A stretch of 64,000 nucleotides of DNA from Jeotgalibacillus alimentarius (GTDB lineage Bacteria > Bacillota > Bacilli > Bacillales > Jeotgalibacillaceae). The stretch is taken from the NCBI RefSeq assembly GCF_000829445.1, contig NZ_JXRQ01000016.1, positions 102,551 through 166,550 on the forward strand, given 5' to 3'. The position numbers were made by a program, and so were the translations under genes. Numbering within the stretch: position 1 is the stretch's first letter; each line of letters opens with the position of its first letter. Shown here piece after piece: positions 9,216 to 18,761 of the stretch. The notes beneath the pieces were generated by a model, which saw only the letters and a list, made by a program, of their open reading frames with translations, did not search any database and was not told the origin of the DNA.

Positions 9216-9324
9216 ATGTATCCTCCTTAGCGTTACATACATTGGATTTGCAGAAGCGGCTGGTGATAACAGCGGTGCGGAAACATCAGCTGACTTCGCA
9301 TAACTTTATTTTAAAAAAAGAAAG

Positions 9325-9356
9325 GCGATCTGTCTAATTTGAATGAGACAGATCGC
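9325..9356 (-). terminator. Terminator of msrAB
   Basis: GCGATCTGTCT / AGACAGATCGC with a 10-nt loop, followed on the minus strand by CTTTCTTTTTTT, just after the msrAB stop. Confidence 0.92.
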
Positions 9357-9364
9357 GCGGATAC

Positions 9365-10513
9365 CTATGATTCGAACAGATAAGTGAATTCTCCGTAGCC
9401 TTCTTCTTCAAGGTCTTCAGCAGGAATAAAGCGCATGGCTGCTGAGTTCATGCAGTAACGGAGTCCGGTTGGCTCAGGGCCGTCTTCAAATACGTGTCCC
9501 AGGTGGGAATCTGCGTATTTACTGCGGACTTCAATTCTCATTCCGAAGATACCGGGATCCTCAACTTCCACAATGTTTTCAGGAACAAGCGGCTTTGTGA
9601 ATGATGGCCAGCCCGATCTTGAGTCATACTTATCTTTTGAACTGAACAATGGTTCTCCTGAGACGATATCTACATAGATCCCATCTTCATAAAAACCGTC
9701 ATACTCATTATCAAAAGCTTTTTCAGTTCCATCTTCCTGCGTGACTTCGTATTGAATATCTGTCAGCATCTCACGCAGTTCTTCATCTGTGTAATTAACG
9801 GCGTAAGGGCTCTCTTCTTCAACTTCTTCTTTGGTCGGGAGATCGACTTCACGTTCATCTTCAGCCCAATATTCATTTAAAAAGCGATCTCTACCGGAAC
9901 TTGTGCGGTAGAAGTAATAGCGGTCACCATTTTTCAAGTAATAATCCTGATGGTATTCTTCAGCAATATAGAATGTCGTTGCTTCAGTAACCGGTACAAT
10001 GATTTCACCATCAAAACGGCCGGAATCAATAATCTCCTGTTTCGATGCTTCTGCAGCTTCACGTTCTTCATCATTCTTCACAAAAATCTCAGGCCGGTAC
10101 TGTCTGCCCCGGTCAACGAATTGTCCTTCAGCGTCTGTCGGGTCAATCTGACGCCAGAATACATCAAGCAAATCTTCATAGCTGATGACATCCGGATCAT
10201 AAATTACCTGTACAGCTTCTGTATGCCCGGTTTCTCCATTCGCCACTTCTCTATATTCAGGGTTTTCTTCGTTTCCACCTGTATAGCCGGAGACTGCGTC
10301 TCTGACCCCTGCAAGCTTTTCAAAAGGCGGTTCCATACACCAGAAGCAGCCGCCTGCAAAAATCGCGACTTCCTCATTTGCCGCAAGGTCGGCAGGTGTG
10401 CTCGCCTCACTGCCGTAGGAACGGTTGAGCAGCTGGTCTGAGAATACAAAAAAGACGATTGCACCAATCAGTACAACGCCTGGAATCAGCATCACCCAGC
10501 TCTTTTTTTTCAT
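9365..10513 (-). CDS. msrAB: Membrane-anchored methionine sulfoxide reductase MsrA-MsrB fusion
   Basis: A 382-residue fusion that reduces both S- and R-methionine sulfoxides. Residues 5-25 form a single N-terminal transmembrane anchor, so the catalytic domains should face the cell exterior. The MsrA active site GGCFWC places catalytic C56 (second cysteine C59). The MsrB domain follows from about residue 240, with [17 protein letters not shown] and catalytic C354 in [11 protein letters not shown]. The MsrB zinc CxxC pairs are absent ([13 protein letters not shown], with D and S at those places), so this is the zinc-free type. The resolving cysteine position in DSRSGWPSF is also not cysteine. 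Confidence 0.93.
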   Translation of the reverse strand: MKKKSWVMLIPGVVLIGAIVFFVFSDQLLNRSYGSEASTPADLAANEEVAIFAGGCFWCMEPPFEKLAGVRDAVSGYTGGNEENPEYREVANGETGHTEAVQVIYDPDVISYEDLLDVFWRQIDPTDAEGQFVDRGRQYRPEIFVKNDEEREAAEASKQEIIDSGRFDGEIIVPVTEATTFYIAEEYHQDYYLKNGDRYYFYRTSSGRDRFLNEYWAEDEREVDLPTKEEVEEESPYAVNYTDEELREMLTDIQYEVTQEDGTEKAFDNEYDGFYEDGIYVDIVSGEPLFSSKDKYDSRSGWPSFTKPLVPENIVEVEDPGIFGMRIEVRSKYADSHLGHVFEDGPEPTGLRYCMNSAAMRFIPAEDLEEEGYGEFTYLFES

Positions 10514-10673
10514 ATTTACACCCCATTTGTAAATTTGAATCGCGTATCTTAACTCAAAAGTAACATATTTGACCGATAATTAATAAAAATAATGTGTTCA
10601 GCATACCGCAAGTATTCAGAATTTGCTAAAATATAAGAATAATCGCTTCCGTTTGAATGAAAGGAGTGCAAAA

Positions 10674-11141
10674 ATGGCTGACTTTGAAATCGTAAGGAAA
10701 TCCAGCTTTTATTTTATTGGCATGAAATGGACAGGTACTTATGAAGCAGCTGCGCATGGAGATATTTTTCCTGTAATCGAAGAAGCACGTGACAGGCTTT
10801 TAAGTATGGGGATTGCTCAGCCTAACTCGGATTTCATCGGATTGTCGTATCAGGACAGGCCGGGAGGATTCACTTATTATTTTGGAACAGAGGCACTTGG
10901 TAATACAGTATTCCCTTCTGATATGTACAGAATTATCGTTCCTTCACATGATTATGCCGTAACAGAGCACAAAGGACAGCACGCATGGAAAAGCTATGAG
11001 AAATTGATGAAGTGGGCTGTAGAACAGGGGCTGCACGTCCAGCAAAACGGCCTGGATCATATTGAAGTTTATGATGCAGATTACCGTCCATACAAAATGT
11101 CCCCCTCATTAAAGATCGGAATCCCGGTAAAAAAACGCTGA
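10674..11141 (+). CDS. Stand-alone effector-binding (GyrI/AraC_E_bind-like) protein
   Basis: A 155-residue protein starting MADFEIVRKSSFYFIGMKW with the pattern of the AraC C-terminal/GyrI-like effector-binding fold (FIGLSYQDRPGGFTYYFGTEA; HKGQHAWKSYEKLMKWAVEQG; EVYDADY). Such proteins bind small hydrophobic or amphipathic ligands. No DNA-binding domain is present. ATG 10674 follows AAAGGAG by 6 bases; an upstream in-frame start lacks a site. Confidence 0.8.
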   Translation: MADFEIVRKSSFYFIGMKWTGTYEAAAHGDIFPVIEEARDRLLSMGIAQPNSDFIGLSYQDRPGGFTYYFGTEALGNTVFPSDMYRIIVPSHDYAVTEHKGQHAWKSYEKLMKWAVEQGLHVQQNGLDHIEVYDADYRPYKMSPSLKIGIPVKKR

Positions 11142-11185
11142 CCTTGCATTTAAAATCCACTGAAAGTAAAATAGCTTTACAGTGT

Positions 11186-11213
11186 AAAAAGCATCTGACA
11201 CAGGTGCTTTTTA
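11186..11213 (+). terminator. Terminator after the effector-binding gene
   Basis: AAAAAGCATCTG / CAGGTGCTTTTT with a 3-nt loop (one G-T pair), 45 bases after the stop codon. Confidence 0.85.
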
Positions 11214-11231
11214 AAAGTGTTTATTTTTAAT

Positions 11232-11432
11232 GCTTTGTTAAAGTCCAATGTTGTTTTAGCACAGCTGGTGATTGGAGCGGAAGGGGGACGACTCCAGCAG
11301 GAGAAGCGTGACAGGTGAGACCCCGCAAGCGCCCCGCGCTGAGGAGGGATGATTGAACCGGAGCCAAAAACCGGCTCATGCGGAAAGCGTTCCCCCTGAA
11401 GCGGAAATCAACAGCCCCCCTTTAACAGAGCT
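11232..11432 (+). repeat. Dispersed structured repeat, subfamily A (copy 2)
   Basis: About 200 bp with terminal inverted repeats GCTTTGTTAAA / TTTAACAGAGC. In order it contains a basal-arm AAGGGGGACG, a CTCC-AGCA-GGAG hairpin, GACAGGTGAGACCCCGC, the hairpin AGCGC-CCC-GCGCT, GAGGAGG, a GAGCC...GGCTC hairpin, CGGAAAGCG and the closing arm TTCCCCCT. It fills the gap between the effector-binding gene and queF. Confidence 0.82.
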
Positions 11433-11490
11433 ATATTTTAAAAAGCTAAGTTCATATAGCCTGAACTTTTCATATCTGGAGGTATGACCA

Positions 11491-11988
11491 ATGAGTGGAC
11501 GCAATGAAAAAGAACTTGAAGGTGTAAATCTGCTTGGTGAAATGAATGTTGAATATTCATTTGACTACAATCCCGGCGTGCTTGAGGCATTCGATAATAA
11601 GCATGTAAACAGAGACTATTTCGTAAAGTTCAACTGTCCGGAATTCACATCACTTTGCCCGAAGACGAACCAGCCGGATTTTGCCACGATCTATATCAGC
11701 TATATCCCTGATCAGAAAATGGTAGAGAGTAAGTCATTGAAACTGTATCTTTTCAGCTTCAGAAACCACGGAGACTTTCATGAAGACTGCATGAACATCA
11801 TCATGAATGACCTGATTGAACTGATGGACCCGCGTTATATTGAAGTATGGGGGAAATTCACACCGCGTGGCGGCATTTCAATTGACCCTTACACGAACTA
11901 CGGTAAACCGGGTACGAAATATGAAGAGATGGCATATCATAGACTGATGAATCATGATATGTATCCTGAAAAAATTGACAACAGATAA
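11491..11988 (+). CDS. queF: NADPH-dependent 7-cyano-7-deazaguanine reductase QueF
   Basis: Reduces preQ0 to preQ1 in queuosine tRNA modification. The 165-residue length is that of the unimodular subclass. The active-site cysteine C56 lies in [13 protein letters not shown] with D63, and the NADPH motif region is [21 protein letters not shown]. The start follows TGGAGG. queC, queD and queE are not adjacent, unlike the B. subtilis queCDEF operon, so this copy has been separated from the pathway operon or the rest lies elsewhere. Confidence 0.95.
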   Translation: MSGRNEKELEGVNLLGEMNVEYSFDYNPGVLEAFDNKHVNRDYFVKFNCPEFTSLCPKTNQPDFATIYISYIPDQKMVESKSLKLYLFSFRNHGDFHEDCMNIIMNDLIELMDPRYIEVWGKFTPRGGISIDPYTNYGKPGTKYEEMAYHRLMNHDMYPEKIDNR

Positions 11989-11995
11989 CCTGCAG

Positions 11996-12022
11996 CCGGC
12001 TGAAGCGTTCAGCCGGTTTTTT
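11996..12022 (+). terminator. Terminator of queF
   Basis: CCGGCTGAA / TTCAGCCGG with a 3-nt loop followed by TTTTTT. Confidence 0.95.
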
Positions 12023-12074
12023 GTATGCTTAAAATCGAAAATGGAGATGATAAATAGAAAAGGAAGTGATGCAA

Positions 12075-12227
12075 ATGTATGAAGACATTGAAAGTCTGAG
12101 ACAAAAGCTGATGACCGTGCAGCGCTGGATCGAAGAAAAGGACCAGGCGCTTGAGTACACGGAGATGTATGATGAAATGATCAAAATGATAAATGAACTT
12201 GAGCAGTTCCGGGTGAAAGTAAAATGA
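12075..12227 (+). CDS. 50-residue helical protein coupled to the DUF421 gene
   Basis: Short gene read directly from the sequence: ATG 12075 preceded by AAAAGGAAGTGATG, TGA at 12225-12227, 50 residues beginning MYEDIESLRQKLMTVQRW. It is charged and predicted fully helical, with no membrane segment. The stop codon overlaps the ATG of the DUF421 gene (ATGA), so the two are translationally coupled and probably function together. I do not recognise the family. Confidence 0.75.
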   Translation: MYEDIESLRQKLMTVQRWIEEKDQALEYTEMYDEMIKMINELEQFRVKVK

Positions 12228-13048
12228 GTGATTGGCTGTTGGTCATTATACGGGGACTATTGATGGTTCTTGTGTTATTTATTTGTACTAAACTCCTTGG
12301 CAAGAAGCAGATTTCTCAGCTGTCTTTTTTTGAATATGTAACAGGGATTACGATCGGCAGTATCGGCGCTGAGGTGATTACCGGTCTCGACAGGCAATTT
12401 TTGCACGGGGTGCTCGGTATTGTCTCTTTTATCTCAATTCCTTTGCTGATGGACTATCTTTCTTTAAAAAGCAAGAAAGTCAGAGATCTTGTGGAAGGAG
12501 AGGGTACCGTATTTATTCAGCAGGGAAAAGTGATTGAAGAGAATCTAAGAAAAGAAAGGTATTCAACAGATGAACTGATGGAGCTGCTGAGAAGAAAAGA
12601 TGTCTTTGCAGTGTCGGATGTGAATTTTGCCATCTTGGAGCCTTCAGGAGAGCTGAATGTTCTTTTGAAAAAATCCAGAATGCCTGTTGTGCAGGAGGAT
12701 ATCAAAAAAAGGGTTCAGGATGAAAAGCCGCCTGAAACGATTATTATGGATGGTGAGCCGGTAGAAAAGGCGCTTCAGTCAATCGGAAGAGATATCGAAT
12801 GGCTGCGGGAGCAAATGAGGAAAAAAGGGGTCAGCATGTCAGATGTTTTTTTAGCTCAGATCAGTCAGGACGGAAAGATATTTCTCGATCTCTATGATCG
12901 TACTGAAAACCAGAGGGAGCTGATCTCCCTGCTTAAGGAATGCAGAGAGGACTTTATAAAAATTAGCAGAAAACTTCCTGAAAAAGAAGGGCTGTTATTT
13001 TATAAAAATGCTGAAATGATTGAGGGCTTTGCGAGAATTGTACGCTAA
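12224..13048 (+). CDS. DUF421 membrane protein (YetF/YdfS-like)
   Basis: A 274-residue protein with three N-terminal membrane helices (about 5-80; LLVIIRGLLMVLVLFICTKL, LSFFEYVTGITIGSIGAEV, VLGIVSFISIPLL) and then the cytoplasmic DUF421 region with the conserved KKSRMPV. Family members are common in spore formers and some are linked to spore properties, but the molecular activity is unknown. It is translated in overlap with the preceding 50-residue protein. Confidence 0.88.
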   Translation: MSDWLLVIIRGLLMVLVLFICTKLLGKKQISQLSFFEYVTGITIGSIGAEVITGLDRQFLHGVLGIVSFISIPLLMDYLSLKSKKVRDLVEGEGTVFIQQGKVIEENLRKERYSTDELMELLRRKDVFAVSDVNFAILEPSGELNVLLKKSRMPVVQEDIKKRVQDEKPPETIIMDGEPVEKALQSIGRDIEWLREQMRKKGVSMSDVFLAQISQDGKIFLDLYDRTENQRELISLLKECREDFIKISRKLPEKEGLLFYKNAEMIEGFARIVR

Positions 13049-13216
13049 AATGTATGAATATTCACATGCAGGAATCATTAAAAATATCTGAAAACGTGCA
13101 CGATTCTGTATGCTGGTTTCCTCCTTTACATGCCTGCTAAGAGCGCGTATAATGCGTTTTTGTGATTGAAAAAACGCTAATGGCGCAGCTGGATTGGCCC
13201 TGCACTTTTAATATAG

Positions 13217-13396
13217 GCTTTATTAAAGTCCAACATTGTCTTAGCACAGCTGGTGATTGCAGCGGAAGGGGACGACTCCAGCAGGAGAAGTCGGACAGGT
13301 GAGACCCCCGCAAGGCGAAGTCTGAGGAGGCTCACCGCCGGCCCTGCGGAAAGCGTTCCCCTGAAGCGGAAATCAACAGCCGACTTTAACAGAGTT
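13217..13396 (+). repeat. Dispersed structured repeat, subfamily A (copy 3)
   Basis: Terminal repeats GCTTTATTAAAG / CTTTAACAGAG enclose the family core. The basal arm here has four G (AAGGGGACG) and the closing arm has four C (TTCCCCT), compared with five and five in other A copies, so pairing is kept. GGTGAG and CTCACC form an inner helix. It fills the gap between the DUF421 gene and yitT; a reverse-strand open frame across it is not a gene. Confidence 0.82.
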
Positions 13397-13418
13397 TTAA
13401 TAAAAGGAGGCATTTCGT

Positions 13419-14267
13419 ATGACTAAGAAGCTTTTTACGTTTTTGATGATGAATCTTGGTGCGTTTTTTGTTGCTGTGAATGTTCATTTTTTCTTATCTC
13501 CAAATAGCCTGGCAACCGGTGGCGTCAGCGGGATGTCTATTGTGCTGAATTCATTGTTCCAGGGAATATCAATTGGACTATTTATGATTCTTGTTAATAT
13601 TGTATTATTTATTTTAGGTGTAATTTTCCTTGGCTTTCAATTCGGTACTAAAACGATCTATACAAGTTTTGCGCTGTCAGGTTATGTATGGCTTCTTGAG
13701 CTGGTTGCGCCAATTAGTGCGCCGCTCAGTGATGATATTTTAATCCAGCTGATCATTGGTCAGTGTATTGCTGCGATCGGTATGGGGATTGTATTTCATC
13801 AGCGCGCATCAACCGGCGGCACTGACATTATTGCTATGATACTGAATAAATATATTAAAATTGAGATTGGCAGAGCTGTGTTATTTTCCGATCTTGCAGT
13901 AGCATTGTCATCTTCACTGCTATTTGGACCGCAGGCAGGTATGTATGCATTCTTCGGTGTGATCTTGAATGGTCTGATGATTGACTACACACTTCAGCAG
14001 TTCAATGCGAACAAAGAAGTGGTGATCATCAGTCAGAAGAGTGCACTGATTCGTATGTTCATTGTAGGGGAGCTTGGCAGAGGCGCAACGATCCACACGG
14101 CAAAAGGTGCCTTCAATTATGAACAAAAAGAAGTAATTACAACAATTCTAGGACGTAAGGATTTATCGCGTCTGAAGAATTTTGTTGGTAAGCAGGATGA
14201 AAAAGCATTTATTACTGTTCACAATATGAATGAAATACTCGGGCAGAACTTTAAGAGGCTCGCCTAA
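13419..14267 (+). CDS. YitT family membrane protein
   Basis: A 282-residue protein with five or six N-terminal membrane helices including the motif SLATGGVSGMSIVL and STGGTDIIAMIL, and a C-terminal DUF2179 domain (ALIRMFIVGELGRGATIHTAKGAF..., DEKAFITVHNMNEILGQNF). The family is widespread in Firmicutes, with no established transport substrate. AAAGGAGG precedes the ATG. A terminator follows directly. Confidence 0.9.
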   Translation: MTKKLFTFLMMNLGAFFVAVNVHFFLSPNSLATGGVSGMSIVLNSLFQGISIGLFMILVNIVLFILGVIFLGFQFGTKTIYTSFALSGYVWLLELVAPISAPLSDDILIQLIIGQCIAAIGMGIVFHQRASTGGTDIIAMILNKYIKIEIGRAVLFSDLAVALSSSLLFGPQAGMYAFFGVILNGLMIDYTLQQFNANKEVVIISQKSALIRMFIVGELGRGATIHTAKGAFNYEQKEVITTILGRKDLSRLKNFVGKQDEKAFITVHNMNEILGQNFKRLA

Positions 14268-14272
14268 TACAA

Positions 14273-14300
14273 CCCCGCAGCGATGGCTGCGGGATTTTTT
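14273..14300 (+). terminator. Terminator of the yitT-family gene
   Basis: CCCGCAGC-GATG-GCTGCGGG followed by ATTTTTT. Confidence 0.95.
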
Positions 14301-14382
14301 GTTCAACAAAACGTGCATATTCATTTCATCATCATTTGATTATTGTGTGTTAAGATGAGCCATATATCAATACAGGGTTGTG

Positions 14383-15528
14383 ATGAGAATGGCTGAAAAT
14401 CCATTGTATATAAAAGCGAAATCTTTTATTGAACAGTTTTATCAGGAGAATAAACTTGATGATCAGGCCTGTCTCAGAAGGTTGTCTGAAGTCAGTGGAT
14501 CAATTGAGGAGTGCGGAACATATGAGCATACATATGAAGAGCTTTCATATGGAGCTAAGCTTGCATGGCGGAACAGCAACCGGTGTATCGGGCGTTTGTT
14601 CTGGAACAGTCTGAATGTTTTTGACAGGAGACATGACGTTACAGAAGAGCAGGTAAAGAAATCATTGCTTGAGCATATTGAAAGTGCTACAAACGGCGGT
14701 AAAATCCGTTCATCAATTACGATATTCGCCCCTTCTCAAGGAGGCTCAGATCCAGTCAGAATCTTTAATCACCAGTTAATCAGGTATGCTGGATACAAAC
14801 AGGAAGATGGAACAGTCGTTGGAGATCCTCATTCTGTAGACATGACAGTTTTTTGTCATAATCTTGGATGGAAAGGTGAGGGGACGGCATTTGATGTTTT
14901 ACCAATTGTGATTCAGATAAAGGGTCATGATCCATATTATTTTGACATTCCAAAAGAGCTGGTGAAGGAAGTTGAGATTACACATCCTGATTCCGAAAGC
15001 TTTAACGAACTGGGGTTAAAATGGTATGCAGTGCCGATTATATCTGAAATGAAGCTTGAAATCGGAGGCCTGGAGTATAAGGCAGCGCCATTTAACGGGT
15101 GGTATATGGAAACTGAAATTGCTGCCCGCAACTTTGCAGATGAAGCACGTTACAATGTGTTGAAAGATACTGCCAGAGCATTTGACATCGATACCAGCAT
15201 GAATGCATCAATGTGGAAAGATCGTGCCATTATTAAACTTTGCACAGCTGTTATGCACGCTTTCAAAAAAGCAGGTGTCAGCATCACGGATCATCATACA
15301 GCGAGCCAGCAGTTTGAGCTGTTTGAACGTATGGAGCAGGAACAAAACAGAGAAGTAACAGGGGACTGGACATGGCTGATCCCGCCTGTCTCACCTGCTT
15401 CGAGCCATATCTTCCATAAACAGTACAACAACACCTGGAAGTCACCAAACTTCTTCTATCAGCCGTCTATGCTGGACGAAAAAAAGAAATTGAAGCATGG
15501 ATGTCCGTTCTCTTATCATCAGCAGTGA
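14383..15528 (+). CDS. nos: Bacterial nitric oxide synthase oxygenase
   Basis: Heme enzyme that makes nitric oxide from arginine using cellular reductases. The proximal heme cysteine lies in LAWRNSNRCIGRLFW (C68). The conserved substrate and pterin region is visible (FNGWYMETEIAARNFADEARYN, GDWTWLIPPVSPASSHIFHKQY). Only the oxygenase domain is present, as usual for Bacillales enzymes of about 360-380 residues. The start is uncertain: GTG 14380, ATG 14383 and ATG 14389 are all in frame and the ribosome site is weak. Bacterial NO protects against oxidative damage and some antibiotics. Confidence 0.94.
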   Translation: MRMAENPLYIKAKSFIEQFYQENKLDDQACLRRLSEVSGSIEECGTYEHTYEELSYGAKLAWRNSNRCIGRLFWNSLNVFDRRHDVTEEQVKKSLLEHIESATNGGKIRSSITIFAPSQGGSDPVRIFNHQLIRYAGYKQEDGTVVGDPHSVDMTVFCHNLGWKGEGTAFDVLPIVIQIKGHDPYYFDIPKELVKEVEITHPDSESFNELGLKWYAVPIISEMKLEIGGLEYKAAPFNGWYMETEIAARNFADEARYNVLKDTARAFDIDTSMNASMWKDRAIIKLCTAVMHAFKKAGVSITDHHTASQQFELFERMEQEQNREVTGDWTWLIPPVSPASSHIFHKQYNNTWKSPNFFYQPSMLDEKKKLKHGCPFSYHQQ

Positions 15529-15597
15529 ACCGTCTTACTAAGATATTTAAAATGGACTAATTTGTCTGAAAGATCAATTGTTCTTTATTAAATCAGA

Positions 15598-15738
15598 GGT
15601 GAACGAAGCGGAAGGCGGTGACTCCGGAGCGATAAGCGGGACAGCTGAGACCCCGCAAGCGAAGCTGAGGAGGCCATATCGGACCACAAAACGGTCCACC
15701 GCTCGGAAAGCACCGCCTGCAGCGCAGTGAACCGGTTG
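15598..15738 (+). repeat. Dispersed structured repeat, subfamily B (copy 1)
   Basis: Same motif order as subfamily A but with different helix sequences: basal arm AAGGCGGTG paired with CACCGCCTG, CTCC-GGAG hairpin, GACAGCTGAGACCCCGC, AGC-GA-AGCT, CTGAGGAGG, GGACC...GGTCC hairpin, CGGAAAGC. It lacks the GTTAAA terminal repeats. It lies between nos and the mreBH terminator. Confidence 0.78.
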
Positions 15739-15741
15739 TAA

Positions 15742-15774
15742 AAAAGAGACTGAGGGATAATCTCAGTCTCTTTT
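15742..15774. terminator. Bidirectional terminator between nos and mreBH
   Basis: AAAAGAGACTGAG / CTCAGTCTCTTTT with a 7-nt loop, ten bases beyond the mreBH stop. Confidence 0.92.
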
Positions 15775-15783
15775 ATTCATCCA

Positions 15784-16791
15784 TTATTTAGCTGCTTTTT
15801 GAAGTTTATCAATCACCGATAACGACTTTCCTGTACCAATAGCAACTGATTCAAGCGGGTTAGGTGCGATATGCACAGGAACCACGATTTCTTCACTCAG
15901 CCATTGCTGAAGGCCATTCAACAGGGCGCCGCCGCCAGTTAGAATGACACCGCGATCAACGATATCACCGCTGAGTTCAGGAGGACAGTTCTCAAGTGTG
16001 GAGCGGATTGCTTCTAAGACACTTAATAGAGATTCCTGAATAGCAGATTGAACTTCAGTTGATTGCAATGTAATGGTTTTTGGCAGACCTGTTACAAGAT
16101 CACGTCCGCGGATTTCCATTTCTCTTGCTTCGTGAGCAATTGGTGCGTGGCCCACTTCCATTTTGATCTGTTCAGCAGTGCGCTCACCAATTAACAGGTT
16201 GTACGCTTTTCTGACATGCTGAACGATATCCTCATCCATTTTATCTCCTGCAACGCGGATTGTATTACAGGATACAACGCCGCCATAAGAGATAATCGCG
16301 ACTTCAGTCGTTCCGCCGCCGATATCCACGACAACGTTTGCGACAGGCTCACCTACAGGAAGGTCTGCACCAATTGCAGCTGCTACAGGTTCTTCAATTA
16401 AGTGAACGTGCTTTGCACCGCTGTGCTTCACAGCATCCTGGATTGCTCTGCGCTCAACAGAAGTAGCGCCGGATGGTGTACACACGACTACGCTTGGCTT
16501 ACGCAGTGAAAAGCCCATTTTTTTACCGATTGAAGCCATAATGTGCTTCAGCATTTCAGTCGTCACATCAAAGTCAGCAATTACGCCGTCTTTTAACGGG
16601 CGGACTGCCACAATGTTTCCAGGTGTTTTACCGATCATACTTTTAGCGTCTGTACCGACAGCTAACACTTTTTTCGTATTCACATCGATCGCAACAACCG
16701 ATGGCTCATTCATAATGATTCCTTTACTTTTACTATAGACAAGTATATTAGCGGTACCTAAGTCGATACCGATTTCAGCGTTTGAAAGCAT
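15784..16791 (-). CDS. mreBH: Rod-shape determining actin homologue MreBH
   Basis: A 335-residue bacterial actin. The phosphate-1 motif [13 protein letters not shown], the phosphate-2 region [13 protein letters not shown] and the adenosine motif [14 protein letters not shown] are intact. The N-terminus ([20 protein letters not shown]) and the end ([10 protein letters not shown]) match my memory of MreBH better than MreB or Mbl. It stands alone, as mreBH does in B. subtilis, where it positions the LytE hydrolase. GGAGGAATGAAAA precedes the ATG. Confidence 0.9.
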   Translation of the reverse strand: MLSNAEIGIDLGTANILVYSKSKGIIMNEPSVVAIDVNTKKVLAVGTDAKSMIGKTPGNIVAVRPLKDGVIADFDVTTEMLKHIMASIGKKMGFSLRKPSVVVCTPSGATSVERRAIQDAVKHSGAKHVHLIEEPVAAAIGADLPVGEPVANVVVDIGGGTTEVAIISYGGVVSCNTIRVAGDKMDEDIVQHVRKAYNLLIGERTAEQIKMEVGHAPIAHEAREMEIRGRDLVTGLPKTITLQSTEVQSAIQESLLSVLEAIRSTLENCPPELSGDIVDRGVILTGGGALLNGLQQWLSEEIVVPVHIAPNPLESVAIGTGKSLSVIDKLQKAAK

Positions 16792-16862
16792 TTTTCATTC
16801 CTCCGTTATCATCGTCATCCGTCATATAACTGGTTTCTCAGAGTAGTATAGACTAAATCAGG

Positions 16863-16879
16863 TGTCACGTAGAGTGACA
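16863..16879. promoter_or_regulatory. Palindrome upstream of mreBH
   Basis: TGTCAC-GTAGA-GTGACA, a perfect 6-bp inverted repeat 72 bases upstream of the mreBH start. A TATACT -10-like hexamer lies between it and the gene on the minus strand. It could be an operator. Nothing else recognisable is seen from 16880 to 17020. Confidence 0.35.
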
Positions 16880-17028
16880 AAGGTAGGGAAGGGAGAATGT
16901 TACATCTTAAGAGCTCGAGATTTAATGATAAAAACAAAGGCAAAATCCCTTCAAATCAGTCATTAATAATAAGAGATTTTCATTGGTCAGGTGTTTTGTA
17001 ATAAAACAATAATAAGTTTGTAACGAAA

Positions 17029-17062
17029 AAAACCCTTTCAGAACTGTTTCTGAAAGGGTTTT
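17029..17062 (-). terminator. Terminator of the BMP-chemoreceptor operon
   Basis: AACCCTTTCAGAA / TTCTGAAAGGGTT with a short loop; the minus strand continues with T residues. Confidence 0.9.
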
Positions 17063-17074
17063 GAAAGGATATTC

Positions 17075-18751
17075 CTAACTTTTATCACCGTCAGTGGGTA
17101 ATTTGAATCTGCTCATTTCCTGCTGCATGTTATGACTCATGTCCTGTAATCTCATAATAGATTCTCTCACTCTTCCAAATGATACCTGCTGCTCATCTGC
17201 TGAAGCTGAGATTTCTTCAGTGCCGGCAGCCGTTTCTTCTGTCACTGCTGAGACATTTTCCATCGCGGCAGTGACTTCGGACGTATAGGAAGCGGATTGC
17301 TGCATACTTGAAGTCAGAGAGTGAAGTTCGCGGTCAATTTCCTGAACGCTCTGAGCAATTTCCTCAAATGCCTGTTCAGTCAGTCCCATCGAATGCAGCT
17401 GGTCTGAAGACAGCGTCTGTCCTTTATCTGCCGCCTCTGTCATACCGGACATTCCACTCTGAATATTACTTACCATGATATTGATCTTTTCAGTTGCTTC
17501 AGCAGATTGCATGGCAAGTTTTTTCACTTCATCTGCAACTACTGCGAATCCTTTACCCTGTTCACCTGCTCTGGCAGCTTCAATCGCAGCATTCAATGCT
17601 AGAAGATTCGTTTGATCTGCAATATCTTTCACAAAACCTGCAGCTTCCTGAATTTCGGATGTGAAAGATGAAAAGGCTGCAAGCTCTTTTGAAATAAGCT
17701 GTGAAGCCTGTGAGCTTTCAAGTGTAAAACTTTTTTGACGCTCCAGTGATTCCCGACCCGCCTTTACAGCAGTCAAAGCCTGACTTCCTTTTTCAGCAGA
17801 TCTTCCTGCCAGAGATTCACTTTCAGTAAATGTCTGATTTAATTCAGACATTTTTTCTGAAGTTGATTGGATGTCCTCAGAAATTGCCTGACTACCTTTA
17901 GCAAGATCATCAGTAGATGCAGCAATCTGGTTTCCGCTTTCTTCAAGCTCACTGATTTTCCCGGATACGTCTTTAGCGAACGCTGCAACATTCGTACTTG
18001 TATGATCAACGGATTGAACCGTTGTTCTCAGACTGATAATCATTTCTCTAAATGAATGTGATAAGCGGCTGATTTCAAACTTTGACTGATCGGAATCCTC
18101 AGCAATATCAACCGTCAAGTCACCCTCAGCAACTCTTGATGCCTGAGAGAGCATTGTGTGTAACGGACGGGTGATCCGGTTGGATATAATCGTGGCTGCA
18201 GCAATAGAAATGCCGATGATGAGCACAATCGCACTTAAAGAGATCGTTACAATCAAAGAAATTTGACCTGCTGTTTCCGCTAACTTATTACTGTACCAAT
18301 CATCTGCAAGCACCTTAAGATACCAGATATCATTAATGATGCCGCCTACGCGTGCAGACTGGCGGCTGGCTTCAGCCACATCACCCTGATCAAGAGCAGT
18401 ACCAGCAGCATACTCAAGTTCTTCAAATTTATTCCGAACCTTCATGATCTGACTGTTCAGGGCTTGCGAGGGAAGGGAATCAGTCAGTTCATCAATCAGA
18501 ATGAATGTCTGATCCATCTGATTCTGTGTAGTGAGCCGGTTATTTTCAGTAGGACTCAGGCTGAAATTGGCCAGAGACTGCTGAATGATCAATAGCTCAC
18601 TATTCAACTGTTCGAGGTCAGTCAGTACTTTTGCATCTTCTTCGCCTGAAGAGTTCAGGCTGACCATTTGCCAGACAATAAATAAGATGATCGCTGTTGA
18701 GAGGATCAGCGGGATTAAAGATAATAAATATAATCGTTTTTTCAGTGTCAT
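17075..18751 (-). CDS. Methyl-accepting chemotaxis protein (4HB-type sensor)
   Basis: A 558-residue receptor. Two membrane helices (about 5-28 and 165-190) enclose a helical extracellular sensor region of about 135 residues. A HAMP domain follows ([22 protein letters not shown]), then the signalling domain with the hairpin tip [20 protein letters not shown]. The ATG at 18751 has AAAGGAG 6 bases upstream. It lies 10 bases downstream of the BMP lipoprotein gene on the same strand, so the two are almost certainly co-transcribed. Confidence 0.93.
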   Translation of the reverse strand: MTLKKRLYLLSLIPLILSTAIILFIVWQMVSLNSSGEEDAKVLTDLEQLNSELLIIQQSLANFSLSPTENNRLTTQNQMDQTFILIDELTDSLPSQALNSQIMKVRNKFEELEYAAGTALDQGDVAEASRQSARVGGIINDIWYLKVLADDWYSNKLAETAGQISLIVTISLSAIVLIIGISIAAATIISNRITRPLHTMLSQASRVAEGDLTVDIAEDSDQSKFEISRLSHSFREMIISLRTTVQSVDHTSTNVAAFAKDVSGKISELEESGNQIAASTDDLAKGSQAISEDIQSTSEKMSELNQTFTESESLAGRSAEKGSQALTAVKAGRESLERQKSFTLESSQASQLISKELAAFSSFTSEIQEAAGFVKDIADQTNLLALNAAIEAARAGEQGKGFAVVADEVKKLAMQSAEATEKINIMVSNIQSGMSGMTEAADKGQTLSSDQLHSMGLTEQAFEEIAQSVQEIDRELHSLTSSMQQSASYTSEVTAAMENVSAVTEETAAGTEEISASADEQQVSFGRVRESIMRLQDMSHNMQQEMSRFKLPTDGDKS

Positions 18752-18761
18752 GATAGCTCCT

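Noticed and set aside
9243..9320. Short remnant resembling the dispersed repeat (CTGGTGATAACAGCGG...CGGAAA)
   Set aside because: Only two short words match and the motif order and pairing are absent; possibly a relic but not supportable.
11433..11490. preQ1 riboswitch upstream of queF
   Set aside because: The GGTTC...CTAGC...AAAAAACTAA order of a preQ1-I aptamer is not there; a short AAGTTCA/TGAACTT hairpin is the only structure seen.
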